Below, in pieces: positions 35,744-45,317 of a DNA stretch of 64,000 bases (position 1 is its first letter; each line of letters starts with the position of its first letter). The position numbers and the translations under genes are program-made. The notes under the pieces are model-generated. The model made no database searches. It was given only the letters and a program-made list of their open reading frames with translations, and was not told where the DNA came from. The stretch spans positions 29,117 to 93,116 of the forward strand of contig CAIUUO010000066.1 of NCBI GenBank assembly GCA_903902325.1, read 5' to 3'. Source of the stretch: an uncultured Bacteroidia bacterium. Its GTDB lineage: Bacteria; Bacteroidota; Bacteroidia; Bacteroidales; Prolixibacteraceae.

Positions 35744-37804
35744 ATGCTGAACAGACAACTGCTCTCCCCTTCAAGTATCGTGGTGGTAGGAGCCTCCAAC
35801 AACATCACCAAACCGGGAGGAAAAATCCTGAAAAACCTGCTGGAGCACGAGTTTAAGGGCTCTCTTTATGCCGTCAATCCCAATGATGATAGCGTGCAGG
35901 GTGTTACAACCTTCAAGTCTGTCAACGATCTTCCGGAAACTGAACTGGCCATCCTGGCGATTCCTGCAAAAAGCTGTCCGGAAGCCGTTACCATTCTGAC
36001 CAAAGTTAAGAACACAAAGGCCTTTATCATCATCTCAGGCGGATTCAGCGAAATGGGAACCGAAGGCGCGCTGCTTGAAAAAGAGATCGTCGATTTGGTC
36101 AACAAGGCCGAAGGATGCCTGATCGGACCCAATTGCATTGGTATGCTTACCCACGACTATGCCGGCGTATTTACAGAACCCATCCCCCGCCTGGAGCCGA
36201 CTGGAGTCGATTTTGTTTCAGGATCTGGAGCCACCGCGGTTTTTATCATGGAATCCGCCATTCCGAAAGGGCTTACCTTTTCAAGGGTAATCTCGGTAGG
36301 AAATTCAGCACAGTTGGGAGTTGAGGAGGTGTTGGAATACTGGGACCTGAATTCAGAAAATGAATCCGAGGCAAGGGTCAAACTGCTGTACATTGAAACC
36401 ATCCACAATCCGGATAAATTCCTTTACCATGCTACATCTTTGGTAAGAAAGGGATTCAGGCTGGCAGCCATCAAGGCCGGAAGTTCGAAAGCCGGCAGCA
36501 GGGCAGCCTCCTCGCATACCGGAGCCATGGCCAGTTCTGATTCAGCAGTCGAGGCATTGTTTCGAAAGGCCGGCATTGTCAGGTGCTACGGCCGGGAAGA
36601 GCTTACTACAGTCGCATGTGTGCTCATGTCGAAACAGATGAAGGGCAAAAAGATGGCAATCATCACCCATGCAGGCGGTCCGGCGGTGATGCTGACGGAT
36701 GCGCTTGAATCGGGTGGCATCAATATTCCCAACATACCAGATTCTCCTGTCAAACAAAGACTGAAAGACTCACTTTTCCCCGGATCGTCCGTCGAAAATC
36801 CCATCGACTTCCTGGCTACAGGAACTGCCGAACAGCTCGACCTGATCATTGATACCGTCGAAAATGAGATGGACGACATTGATGGTATGGCCGTCATCTT
36901 TGGCAGTCCGGGACTTACTTCCGTGAAGGATGTATACCAGGTATTGGACAGGAAAATGAAGACCTGCAAAAAGCCTATATATCCGATCCTGCCTTCCGTG
37001 ATGAACGTCAAAAAGGATCTGGCCTACTTCCTCTCGCATGGCAATGTGAATTTCCCCGACGAGGTACTTTTGGGAAGAGCCCTGACACGGGTCAAACTGA
37101 CGCCCAAACCCTCCGTGCAGGAGATTTTCCTGGACGGGGTGGATGTTCCACAAATCCGCAGGATCATTGAAAGCAGTCCGAATGGTTACCTGACACCCGA
37201 AATCACAGGTCAACTGCTCGCAGCCGCATCCATACCCATGGTGAAGGAGATCGTGGTCCAAAGCGAAGCTGAGGCCATCCTGGCAGCCAGTGCCATCGGA
37301 TATCCGCTGGTGATGAAAGTTGTGGGCCCTCTGCACAAGACAGATGTTGGAGGTGTCACCCTGAATGTGCGTTCTGCTGAAATGGTCAGCGTCGAATTCA
37401 ACAGGATGATGCAAATCAAGCATACCACAGCAGTAGTCCTGGCGGAGCAGGCTGAAGGAATTGAACTTTTTCTTGGTGCAAGCTACGAACCGACTTTTGG
37501 CCATGTCATTCTCTGCGGTATCGGTGGCATTTTTGTCGAAGTACTAAAGGATACTACCTCCGGGCTTGCCCCCCTGACCATCTGCGAAGCCAATTCGATG
37601 ATCCGCAACCTCAAAGCTTATCCAATTATCAAGGGTTTTAGAGGTAAACCCGGTGTAAGCCGCAAAAAATTTGCAGAAATCATCGTGCGATTGTCCTCCA
37701 TGCTTCGTTTCGCCACGGAAATCAAGGAGATGGACCTTAATCCGCTGATGGGTAAAGGGGATAGGATTGTGGCTGTGGATGCGAGGATCAGAATAGAGAG
37801 GTGA
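35744..37804 (+). CDS. acetate/acyl-CoA synthetase, ADP-forming (alpha-beta fusion)
   Basis: A 686-residue enzyme that converts acyl-CoA, ADP and phosphate to acid, CoA and ATP. The alpha part (about 1-450) has the CoA-binding start SIVVVGASNNITKPGGKILKNLL and the phospho-His at residue 258 in SSHTGAMASSD. The beta part (about 470-686) is an ATP-grasp domain with YPLVMKVVGPLHKTDVGGV and IKEMDLNPLM. With the 2-oxoacid oxidoreductase upstream, it would yield ATP from amino-acid-derived 2-oxoacids. Confidence 0.92.
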   Translation: MLNRQLLSPSSIVVVGASNNITKPGGKILKNLLEHEFKGSLYAVNPNDDSVQGVTTFKSVNDLPETELAILAIPAKSCPEAVTILTKVKNTKAFIIISGGFSEMGTEGALLEKEIVDLVNKAEGCLIGPNCIGMLTHDYAGVFTEPIPRLEPTGVDFVSGSGATAVFIMESAIPKGLTFSRVISVGNSAQLGVEEVLEYWDLNSENESEARVKLLYIETIHNPDKFLYHATSLVRKGFRLAAIKAGSSKAGSRAASSHTGAMASSDSAVEALFRKAGIVRCYGREELTTVACVLMSKQMKGKKMAIITHAGGPAVMLTDALESGGINIPNIPDSPVKQRLKDSLFPGSSVENPIDFLATGTAEQLDLIIDTVENEMDDIDGMAVIFGSPGLTSVKDVYQVLDRKMKTCKKPIYPILPSVMNVKKDLAYFLSHGNVNFPDEVLLGRALTRVKLTPKPSVQEIFLDGVDVPQIRRIIESSPNGYLTPEITGQLLAAASIPMVKEIVVQSEAEAILAASAIGYPLVMKVVGPLHKTDVGGVTLNVRSAEMVSVEFNRMMQIKHTTAVVLAEQAEGIELFLGASYEPTFGHVILCGIGGIFVEVLKDTTSGLAPLTICEANSMIRNLKAYPIIKGFRGKPGVSRKKFAEIIVRLSSMLRFATEIKEMDLNPLMGKGDRIVAVDARIRIER

Positions 37805-37811
37805 GGATGGC

Positions 37812-37903
37812 GGGATACGGGATACTAGTTGCAGGTTACAGGATACAAGTTATAAGTTATAAGTTATAAGTTATAAGTTATAAGTTGCAGGTTGCAAATA
37901 AGT
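37812..37903 (+). repeat. AGTTATA-type tandem heptamers after the ADP-forming synthetase
   Basis: A mixed run of GCAGGTTACA and ATACAAGTT units passes into five direct copies of AGTTATA, then GTTGCAGGTTGC. It begins eight bases after the stop. Units are shared with the sites at 24517 (AGTTATA) and 55291 (TTACAGG). Confidence 0.8.
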
Positions 37904-37984
37904 TGGTTCCCGAGATTAATGCGAATCGAATTCTTATCAAAATTTTTAAATGCACACACAGATCTGAAGAAATCTTAATCTATC

Positions 37985-39211
37985 ATGAAAATAAATCGGG
38001 TTTTGCTTTTTTTTAGCTTTCTGACGATGATTGCCTCGTGCCAAAACGCAGCACACGAAAAGAATACTGATGCTTTTTTTGCCCGGCAGGACAGTCTGTT
38101 TGTTCGTGCCTATGAAAAACATGATACCGCAGCCTACCAGAATTTATTAACCGAATTCAAAGCCAGATATCATAATCTTTCGGCTTCGGCTCAGAAACTA
38201 TACTCCTTTTACTTTCAAAATGCTTACTACAATCTTTGTTGCACCTATGCTTTAACCGGAAATAAATTGATGGCCCTTAAATACCTGAAAGAATCCATTC
38301 AATCCGGCTATTTTGATTATTCACACCTTCAATCCGACAAGGACCTGGACCTCATCCGTAAAGAACCCGAATTCAGGGTACTTGTTGAACCGTTGCGAAA
38401 TACCGGTGACTATCCGTTTATACTCAAGAAAGCCGGAAAGTACAATTTAGATGACAATCGTAACATACCGGCATTCACCTATCAATCGAGCGATAATCCA
38501 AATCTGATCATTCTTCGGAAGTCGTTTAATCTTGATTCTATTGCGGGAAGCGGAGACGAAATATCAAAAATCAAAAACATGCTTCACTGGATTCATAACC
38601 TGATTCCCCATGATGGCAACCATGATAACCCTGTGGTAAAAAATGCAAAGAGCATGGTAGCGGAATGCAAAATGGACCACAGGGGATTGAACTGCAGGGG
38701 ATTGGCAACGGTTCTGAATGAGTGCTACCTCTCTATGGGAATAAAATCAAGGTTTATCACTTGCTTACCCAAGGACAGTCTTAAAAGAGACATGGACTGT
38801 CATGTAATCAATATGGTGTACAGCAAATCCATGAAAAAATGGTTGTGGATTGACCCAACCAATGAAGCCTATGTGATGAATGAAAAGGGAGAGATGCTGG
38901 GTATTGAAGAGGTTCGTGAGCAAATCATCAGCGACCAGCCACTTGTGATCAATTCGGATGCCAACTGGAACAACAAATCGGCCATAGTGCTTACAGACTA
39001 CATTTACAGGTACATGGCCAAAAATCTTTACATGCTTGAGTGCCCCGTGAACAGTGAATATGACTCCGAAACCATTGCTCCCGGCAAAACAATTTCATAT
39101 ATCCGGCTACTGCCGCTTGAATACTTCAAACAACTGCCCGACAAGGAGGAAGGAAGTAGAATGATCGTCTACAAGACGAACAATCCGAAATTATTCTGGC
39201 AGTTACCCTGA
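37985..39211 (+). CDS. transglutaminase-like lipoprotein
   Basis: A 408-residue exported lipoprotein: the signal ends MIASC, Cys19 lipidated. Residues about 75-130 form a TPR-like helical segment. A transglutaminase-like papain-fold domain follows with the triad C237 (HRGLNCRGLATVL), H273 (DMDCHVINMVY) and D290 (WLWIDPTNEAYV). Likely a peptidase or cross-linking enzyme at the cell envelope; substrate unknown. It seems monocistronic. Confidence 0.85.
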   Translation: MKINRVLLFFSFLTMIASCQNAAHEKNTDAFFARQDSLFVRAYEKHDTAAYQNLLTEFKARYHNLSASAQKLYSFYFQNAYYNLCCTYALTGNKLMALKYLKESIQSGYFDYSHLQSDKDLDLIRKEPEFRVLVEPLRNTGDYPFILKKAGKYNLDDNRNIPAFTYQSSDNPNLIILRKSFNLDSIAGSGDEISKIKNMLHWIHNLIPHDGNHDNPVVKNAKSMVAECKMDHRGLNCRGLATVLNECYLSMGIKSRFITCLPKDSLKRDMDCHVINMVYSKSMKKWLWIDPTNEAYVMNEKGEMLGIEEVREQIISDQPLVINSDANWNNKSAIVLTDYIYRYMAKNLYMLECPVNSEYDSETIAPGKTISYIRLLPLEYFKQLPDKEEGSRMIVYKTNNPKLFWQLP

Positions 39212-39281
39212 CGAAAATATCTTGCTTCAGTTAATCACCGCAATTTCACATTTCCTGATTTACCGCTTTGTGTTCGGTTGT

Positions 39282-41060
39282 TCAGCACCTGTCAAGCAAA
39301 CATACATCACTGACTTCTTTGGAAAGCAGATCAATGGTAGTTTTGGGAATATCTGAAATATCCAGCAGAATCATCCCATCCACACAGTTATTGAACTTTG
39401 GATCAATGTTAAAGGCTATTATTTTGGCGTTGAGTCCAAGGTATTTTTTCAGAAGAACCGGCAACCCATTGTTGTTTCGGTCCACATCCCCAATAAATTT
39501 GTCGAGTGAACTGAGTTGCGGAGTCAAATGCTCCATGGCTTCGTTGAGATGGACATCTTTCATCTTCACCTTGAAGCGCTTGCGTGGTGCGACCAGAGCC
39601 GCCTTGTCGTAATCATAGTAATTGGCCATGATGTGCCGGATGATCAATTCCTTTGATTTTTCTGAATAGCTGTTGCTGATGCTGACAGGACCAATCAGGT
39701 ATCTGCATTGCGGATTTTTGAGCAAAAAATAGAGGATCCCTTTCCACAATAAAAACAGAGGAAGAGGCTTTCTCTGGTATTCCGCGACAATGAATGACCG
39801 GCCAAGTTCCAGTGACTGTTGCAGAATACCCCTGAAACCCTTTTTCATTCGGAAGAGGCTATGAGTGTAAAATCCCTTGACACCGTACTGCTCCAAGATT
39901 TCTGCCCCCATCCCTATCCTGTATCCCCCGACAATTACTTTTGCTTCCGTATCCCAGATAATCAACTGATGGTAATAGAGATCAAATTCATCAATATCTG
40001 AAGCGCTGTTGGTTCCTTCGCCAACTTCCCGGAAGGTTATTTCACGAAGTCTTCCGAGTTCCTGCAAAACGACCGGCATCAATTTGGTTGGGGCACAATA
40101 AACATCATAGTTCTTGATGTTGTAAAGCAACCACTCCTTTTTCAGCATGGCGATCTCCGTCTCAATCAGGATCCTGGATTGAGCCTGTCTGATCTCTTCA
40201 GGCTGCTGTTCAACCTTCAGGGAAAAATCAAAAAAACGCTTTGCGTCCATTCCGGAGTCAAGACAGTAGGTTTTCGATCTGAGGTAACGTCCGAACTGGC
40301 TAATGTCGGAAAACTCGTCCTGGTCTTTCACCGTAACCGGATTTCCGATCCTAACCCTGATTGTTTTATCCCGTTTGTTGATTAATTCAGATGGCAGTTT
40401 GGCTGTGCGCAGCGATGGATGAATTTTGCCAAGCAGATGGAAAAGCGGACTGTTGTTTCCATGAAAATAGACCGGCACAACCGGAACCCTGCTTTTTTTG
40501 ATAAACCGAAGGGCGGAAACAAGCCATTCACGATCGGCAATCATCGGGGAGGAATAGTTGGTAGAAACTTCTCCTGCCGGAAAGAGGCTCAAAACACCCC
40601 CGTGATGCAAATGATCGATGGCTGTCTTCAAACCTGAAAGACTTGAACCGGCCTCTGGCATATTCTCAAATGGATTCACTGCCAGAAAAAAATCGGATAT
40701 CGGTTCTACCTTCTTGAGCAGGAAATTGGCAATGACTTTGTGGTCATCCCTGACAAGCGAAAGCAGTTTGATCAGCAAAATTCCGTCGATTGCGCCAAAA
40801 GGATGGTTGGAAACGGTGATAAAACTGCCATCCGCAGGCAATTTCTTCAGATCATTTTCATCAAATTCGAGGTTGACATTCAGGTATTCCAGGATGGCAT
40901 CTATCGATTCAATTCCATGTTTCTGACTTACGTATTGATATAAATCATTGATCTTATGGAAACTAAGCAGGTGCATCAACATTTTGGCCATGTATTCTCC
41001 TCCCAGGTATTGAATAACAGGGCTTGCTTTGACCAAATCCTTGGGCTGGACCAGATTCAT
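39282..41060 (-). CDS. bifunctional OlsF-like acyltransferase (PlsC domain + GNAT N-acyltransferase)
   Basis: A 592-residue two-domain protein. The N-terminal half is a PlsC-type O-acyltransferase with NHPFGAID (residues 85-92), FENMPEAGSSLSGLKTA and the FPAGEVS block. The C-terminal half (about 330-540) is an OlsB/hemolysin-type N-acyltransferase with REITFREVGEGTNS, DEFDLYYHQLIIWD and a GFYTHSLFRMK-x-GFRG region. The domain order is that of OlsF, which makes ornithine lipids in Serratia and Flavobacterium; Bacteroides also makes glycine lipids with related enzymes. The amino acid used cannot be read here. Confidence 0.8.
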   Translation of the reverse strand: MNLVQPKDLVKASPVIQYLGGEYMAKMLMHLLSFHKINDLYQYVSQKHGIESIDAILEYLNVNLEFDENDLKKLPADGSFITVSNHPFGAIDGILLIKLLSLVRDDHKVIANFLLKKVEPISDFFLAVNPFENMPEAGSSLSGLKTAIDHLHHGGVLSLFPAGEVSTNYSSPMIADREWLVSALRFIKKSRVPVVPVYFHGNNSPLFHLLGKIHPSLRTAKLPSELINKRDKTIRVRIGNPVTVKDQDEFSDISQFGRYLRSKTYCLDSGMDAKRFFDFSLKVEQQPEEIRQAQSRILIETEIAMLKKEWLLYNIKNYDVYCAPTKLMPVVLQELGRLREITFREVGEGTNSASDIDEFDLYYHQLIIWDTEAKVIVGGYRIGMGAEILEQYGVKGFYTHSLFRMKKGFRGILQQSLELGRSFIVAEYQRKPLPLFLLWKGILYFLLKNPQCRYLIGPVSISNSYSEKSKELIIRHIMANYYDYDKAALVAPRKRFKVKMKDVHLNEAMEHLTPQLSSLDKFIGDVDRNNNGLPVLLKKYLGLNAKIIAFNIDPKFNNCVDGMILLDISDIPKTTIDLLSKEVSDVCLLDRC

Positions 41061-41327
41061 GCCGGAAATTATCTTAGTTATGGTTAATCTCTTTTCGGGA
41101 AGTTATTTGATGCTTGAACATTTTTGTTTGGTTATCCGGCAATAAGTTCCCTCACTCCAAATTTAAAGATTTGCATGATATACTCCTCAATTTTCGGTTA
41201 CATTCTTGTTAAACTTTTTTGAATTCTACCTATTCCGAATAATTTTATTCAAAACAAATTGCATATCTATATATTATTCAGCAACTTATGAATTTACCTG
41301 CCACAATCTTCAATTATTAATTTACAA

Positions 41328-43220
41328 ATGTTCGTAAAGTTCGTATACAGACAAAATGATGTATTTTTACCTAAAACACAATTGATTTTGAGCGAATATC
41401 ATTTGAACGACTGGTTACCTACCACCATTAAGGAGGTCAGGGCCCTGGGATGGGAAGAAGTGGATGTCGTACTCTTTTCGGGAGATGCCTATGTGGATCA
41501 TCCCTCCTTTGGTGCGGCGGTTATTGGCCGGATTCTTGAGCGGGAAGGTCTAAGAGTCGCCATTGTCCCCCAGCCAAACTGGCAGGACGACCTTCGTGAT
41601 TTCAAGAAAATGGGTAAGCCAAGGTTGTTTTTCGCCATCACGGCAGGCTGCATGGATTCGATGGTCAACCATTACACCGCCAACAAGCGCAAACGATCGA
41701 ACGATGCCTATACACCCGGCGACCGTGCAGGCGCCCGACCTGATTACGCCACCATCGTCTATTCCAACATCATCAAGAAATTATACCCGGACGTACCTTT
41801 GATCATAGGCGGCATCGAAGCCTCCCTGCGCCGCGTTACCCATTACGATTATTGGTCGGACAAGCTTAAACCCAGCATTCTTATTGAAAGTCAGGCGGAT
41901 ATGCTCTTCTACGGGATGGGTGAAAAATCGCTGATTATGCTGGTAGAGCAACTCCGTTCCGGGAAAAGGCTCGATGAGTTAAAAGAAATACCTCAAACGG
42001 CATTTGTTTTGCCAAAAGATCAGGCTATTCCAGACCATGATTCCTGGAACCTGTTTGATCTGTTTGGCTTTGAATCATGCCAGGCAGAAAAGATCAATTA
42101 CGCAGCCAATTTCAAGGTCATTGAGGAAGAATCCAACAAGATGGAACCCGAGATACGGCTGGTTCAGGGACACGGAGACCAGAAAGTAGTAATCAATCCG
42201 GCCTGGCCACCGTTGAGCACGGATGAGGCAGATCATTACAGCGACCTGCCTTATACGCGTTTGCCTCACCCAAAATACAACGGCAAGGGAACGATACCTG
42301 CCTATGAAATGATCAGGCACTCCATCAACATTCACAGGGGATGTTTCGGTGGTTGCGGTTTTTGCACCATTTCTGCCCACCAGGGAAAATTCATCGCCTC
42401 CAGATCGGAGGCATCCGTCCTGCAGGAAGCGGAGCAGGTCACGAGAATGCCCGATTTCAAAGGGTACATATCCGACGTGGGAGGTCCTTCAGCCAACATG
42501 TACAAAATGGCAGGGATCCATCTCTCCATGTGCCAGTCGTGCAAAAGGCCTTCCTGTATCCACCCGAACGTTTGCAAGAATCTGAACACCGACCATCGGC
42601 CGATGAGCAAGCTTTACAACCAGGTGGCGGCACTGAAGGGAGTAAAGAAGGCATTTATCGGCAGCGGAATCCGCTACGACATCATCTTCAACAGAGTTGA
42701 CGATGAACAAATCAACAAGGGAAATCTGGAATACCTCGACCAGGTCATTGAGAAGCATGTATCAGGCAGACTGAAGGTTGCCCCGGAACATACCGACGAC
42801 AAAGTGCTTTCCATCATGCGGAAACCTTCCTTCTCGCAGTTCGGGTTACTCAAAAAGTTCTTCGATAAAACCAATGAAAAGTACGGATTGAAGCAACAGT
42901 TGATACCCTACTTCATTTCAAGCCACCCGGGCAGTACGGTCGAATCCATGGCTGACCTGGCAGCCAAAATGAAGGAATTGAATTTTAAACTGGAGCAGGT
43001 TCAGGACTTCACGCCAACGCCTATGACACTTGCAACTGTCATCTATTACTCAGGCTATCATCCTTATACTCTCGAAAAAGTATATACTCCGAGGACTTCA
43101 GAACAAAAACTGGCACAGCGGAAATTCTTTTTCTGGTATAAAGGCGAATATCGGAAAGAGCTGATTGCCGAACTGCGAAAGATCAACAGACCTGATCTGG
43201 AGAAAATACTTTTTAAGTGA
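41328..43220 (+). CDS. ygiQ: YgiQ-family radical SAM protein
   Basis: A 630-residue member of the YgiQ (UPF0313) radical SAM family. It contains the family N-terminus NDWLPTTIKEVRALGWEEVDVVLFSGDAYVDHPSFG, the [4Fe-4S]-SAM motif C339-x3-C343-x2-C346 (RGCFGGCGFC), and a second Cys cluster CQSCKRPSCIHPNVC. The reaction is not known for the family. Length and architecture are normal. Its stop is convergent with the esterase gene, with a repeat between. Confidence 0.93.
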   Translation: MFVKFVYRQNDVFLPKTQLILSEYHLNDWLPTTIKEVRALGWEEVDVVLFSGDAYVDHPSFGAAVIGRILEREGLRVAIVPQPNWQDDLRDFKKMGKPRLFFAITAGCMDSMVNHYTANKRKRSNDAYTPGDRAGARPDYATIVYSNIIKKLYPDVPLIIGGIEASLRRVTHYDYWSDKLKPSILIESQADMLFYGMGEKSLIMLVEQLRSGKRLDELKEIPQTAFVLPKDQAIPDHDSWNLFDLFGFESCQAEKINYAANFKVIEEESNKMEPEIRLVQGHGDQKVVINPAWPPLSTDEADHYSDLPYTRLPHPKYNGKGTIPAYEMIRHSINIHRGCFGGCGFCTISAHQGKFIASRSEASVLQEAEQVTRMPDFKGYISDVGGPSANMYKMAGIHLSMCQSCKRPSCIHPNVCKNLNTDHRPMSKLYNQVAALKGVKKAFIGSGIRYDIIFNRVDDEQINKGNLEYLDQVIEKHVSGRLKVAPEHTDDKVLSIMRKPSFSQFGLLKKFFDKTNEKYGLKQQLIPYFISSHPGSTVESMADLAAKMKELNFKLEQVQDFTPTPMTLATVIYYSGYHPYTLEKVYTPRTSEQKLAQRKFFFWYKGEYRKELIAELRKINRPDLEKILFK

Positions 43221-43318
43221 AAAATTAAAAATGAAAAATGAAGGAAGGAAATAGAAACTCCGTGTGATTCTTTACACTTCTCATTTTTAATTTTTAATTT
43301 TTAATTTTTAATTTTTAT
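43220..43318. repeat. AAAAATT/AATTTTT heptamer inverted repeat between convergent genes
   Basis: It starts at the ygiQ stop with AAAAATTAAAAATGAAAAATG units and ends with five TTTTTAA units directly at the esterase stop (43315). The arms pair imperfectly around a ~40-base loop. It could end transcription on both strands. Confidence 0.8.
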
Positions 43319-44187
43319 CTGTGGAACCCCGCTCCAATGTACTCCAGTCCAGTATCCAGTCCGCTTCGCCAGTAGCTCCACTGGTGAGCACCGTCCCGCA
43401 CACGGTATTCGTGGGGAATCCCAAGTTGGCGCATCTCAATGTGCAACAATGAATTACCATTGAAAAGAAAATCGTCATCGCCGCAATCAATCCAATACTT
43501 AACGCTTTTCAACTTGTCAAGCGGTACATCATGAATCAGGTGGAGCGGATTGTTGGCTTTCCAAGCATCAGTAAGCCTGGCATCTCCTTTCAGCGCATTG
43601 CCATAGATGTTCCCGAAATAATTGTCATATTCAGCATCTTTCTGATCTACAATTTCCTTGTCGGAGAAAGTGGCTGAACTTAAGGCCACGCAACACGTAA
43701 ACAGATCGGTGTGCCTCATGGAGAGTTTCAGCGCCCCATAACCACCCATCGACAGTCCGGCGATAGCCCGATACTCCTTTTTGGCGCGTATCCTGAACTC
43801 TTTCTCAACAAATGGTATAAATTCATTGATAAAATTATCTTCCCAAAGATTTTTTCTGTCATAACTGTTACAATACCAGGTAACCTTACCGTCGGGAATG
43901 ATCAGTATACAGGCAGGAATCCTTCCTTCCCTTATTCCCTTGTCCATGATCTGATTGGCCTGCCCAAACTGAATCCATCCGGTTTCATCATCCGAAAATC
44001 CATGCAACAGGTAAACAACGGGATAACTGCGCTGCGAAGTAGCATAATCCTCCGGCAGGTATACGCTGTAGTTCATTTTCGATCCCGATTTGAAGCTGAA
44101 AGTCAGCGATTCCGTAACTTTTCCTCCTTGTGCTGATGACGCAAACCAGAAAAAAACAAATAAAGGCAGTAAAAGAAGATTCCTCAT
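43315..44187 (-). CDS. secreted esterase of the alpha/beta-hydrolase (feruloyl-esterase/EsxA-like) type
   Basis: A 290-residue exported protein with a signal peptide (residues 1-19, ending SSAQ). It is a Ser esterase: nucleophile S146 in GLSMGGYGA, oxyanion motif VVYLLHGFSDDETGW, acid in CGDDDFLF and His in DGAHQWSYW. It resembles esterase domains attached to xylanases and the S-formylglutathione hydrolase/Ag85 group. The likely substrate is an acyl or feruloyl ester on polysaccharide; inferred from family. Confidence 0.88.
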   Translation of the reverse strand: MRNLLLLPLFVFFWFASSAQGGKVTESLTFSFKSGSKMNYSVYLPEDYATSQRSYPVVYLLHGFSDDETGWIQFGQANQIMDKGIREGRIPACILIIPDGKVTWYCNSYDRKNLWEDNFINEFIPFVEKEFRIRAKKEYRAIAGLSMGGYGALKLSMRHTDLFTCCVALSSATFSDKEIVDQKDAEYDNYFGNIYGNALKGDARLTDAWKANNPLHLIHDVPLDKLKSVKYWIDCGDDDFLFNGNSLLHIEMRQLGIPHEYRVRDGAHQWSYWRSGLDTGLEYIGAGFHR

Positions 44188-44297
44188 TTCATCTCAGATT
44201 AATTGAATAAACGTGGTTATTTGCACACAAATTTAACGATTTATAAGTGCTTTTGCTATCTTTGATTCAGGAAATCACACGGATAAACGACTAAAAA

Positions 44298-45296
44298 ATG
44301 ACCACACTTTTTCTTGGATTTATTTTCGGCGTACTCCTCCAGAGCGCCCGTTTGAATCGTTTCGACACCATCAGCGGTATGGCAACCCTTGAGAATTACA
44401 AGGTGGCCAAAGCCATCTCCCTGGCAATAGGCGTTGGAGTGATCCTACTCGGTATCGAAATTGGTCTGGGACTTGCAACTTACCACATCAAACCCTTCCT
44501 GCTTGGCGGGATTGTGCTGGGCGGCCTGATTTTCGGTGCAGGCATGGCCATTTTAGGCTACTGTCCCGGAACTGTAATGGTATCAGCCGGAGAAGGCTCC
44601 CTGGACGCCATGGTTGGAATCCTGGGAGGACTGGCAGGTGGATTGGTTTATACTCTTCTATTACCTTCTATCAGTGGAGTTCTCGGCCCAAACCTCGGAA
44701 GCGGTTCTCTTTATACCCTGCTGGGGGATTCACCGATGATTTTTTATCCTGTTACTGTTCTATGCGGAATTGCATTTATTGCAATTGCATTTTTAGTACA
44801 CAAGCTCGACAAGAGTCAGGATAAGAGCTGGGTCATTGCAGGCACAGGAATTGCTATTCTTGCAGCTTTTGTCTTCCATTTTGCAGACCGACCAATCGGT
44901 GCATCAACGTTTTTCCCTTATGTAGCCGACAATATTTTTGGAGCCGTTAACAACGAATATTTCAAACAGATCAGTAAATCAGGAAATTGGGAAGTATTGT
45001 TCCTTGCAGGAGGCCTGCTTTCCGGACTGGTGATTTCCCTGTTACGAAAAGATTTCAGAATCAGGATGATTCATGACAATTGGGAAAAATACAAGGGCAA
45101 CAGCTTTGGAAAGCGTGCAATTTGGGCCTTTGTAGGAGGATTCATCCTTATTTTTGGCGCCCGCATGGCAGGAGGATGCACTTCCGGGCACGTCATTTCC
45201 GGAGGAATGCAATTGGCTGCCAGCAGTCTTGCCTTTGCAGTTTTCGTCTTTGCAGGATTGCTACTGACGGGAAAATTCTTTTATCTGAAAAAATAA
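44298..45296 (+). CDS. YeeE/YedE (TsuA-like) sulfur-compound transporter
   Basis: A 332-residue inner-membrane protein with about nine helices in two inverted halves. The conserved Cys sites are C89 in GYCPGTVMVSAGEG and C294 in AGGCTSGHVISG, the marks of the YeeE/YedE family whose member TsuA takes up thiosulfate. Another Cys (near 156) may be the third relay residue. No TusA/YeeD partner gene is adjacent. Confidence 0.85.
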   Translation: MTTLFLGFIFGVLLQSARLNRFDTISGMATLENYKVAKAISLAIGVGVILLGIEIGLGLATYHIKPFLLGGIVLGGLIFGAGMAILGYCPGTVMVSAGEGSLDAMVGILGGLAGGLVYTLLLPSISGVLGPNLGSGSLYTLLGDSPMIFYPVTVLCGIAFIAIAFLVHKLDKSQDKSWVIAGTGIAILAAFVFHFADRPIGASTFFPYVADNIFGAVNNEYFKQISKSGNWEVLFLAGGLLSGLVISLLRKDFRIRMIHDNWEKYKGNSFGKRAIWAFVGGFILIFGARMAGGCTSGHVISGGMQLAASSLAFAVFVFAGLLLTGKFFYLKK

Positions 45297-45317
45297 ACAA
45301 TTAAAATCTTCTTTGAT

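Noticed and set aside
36770..37504. 244-codon minus-strand frame
   Set aside because: Shadow of the ADP-forming synthetase; His/Phe-rich non-domain composition.
44257..44264. TATCTTTG box ahead of the YeeE gene as a promoter
   Set aside because: A -7-like box is present but no TTG/TTTG lies at a workable distance, so I did not list it as a feature.
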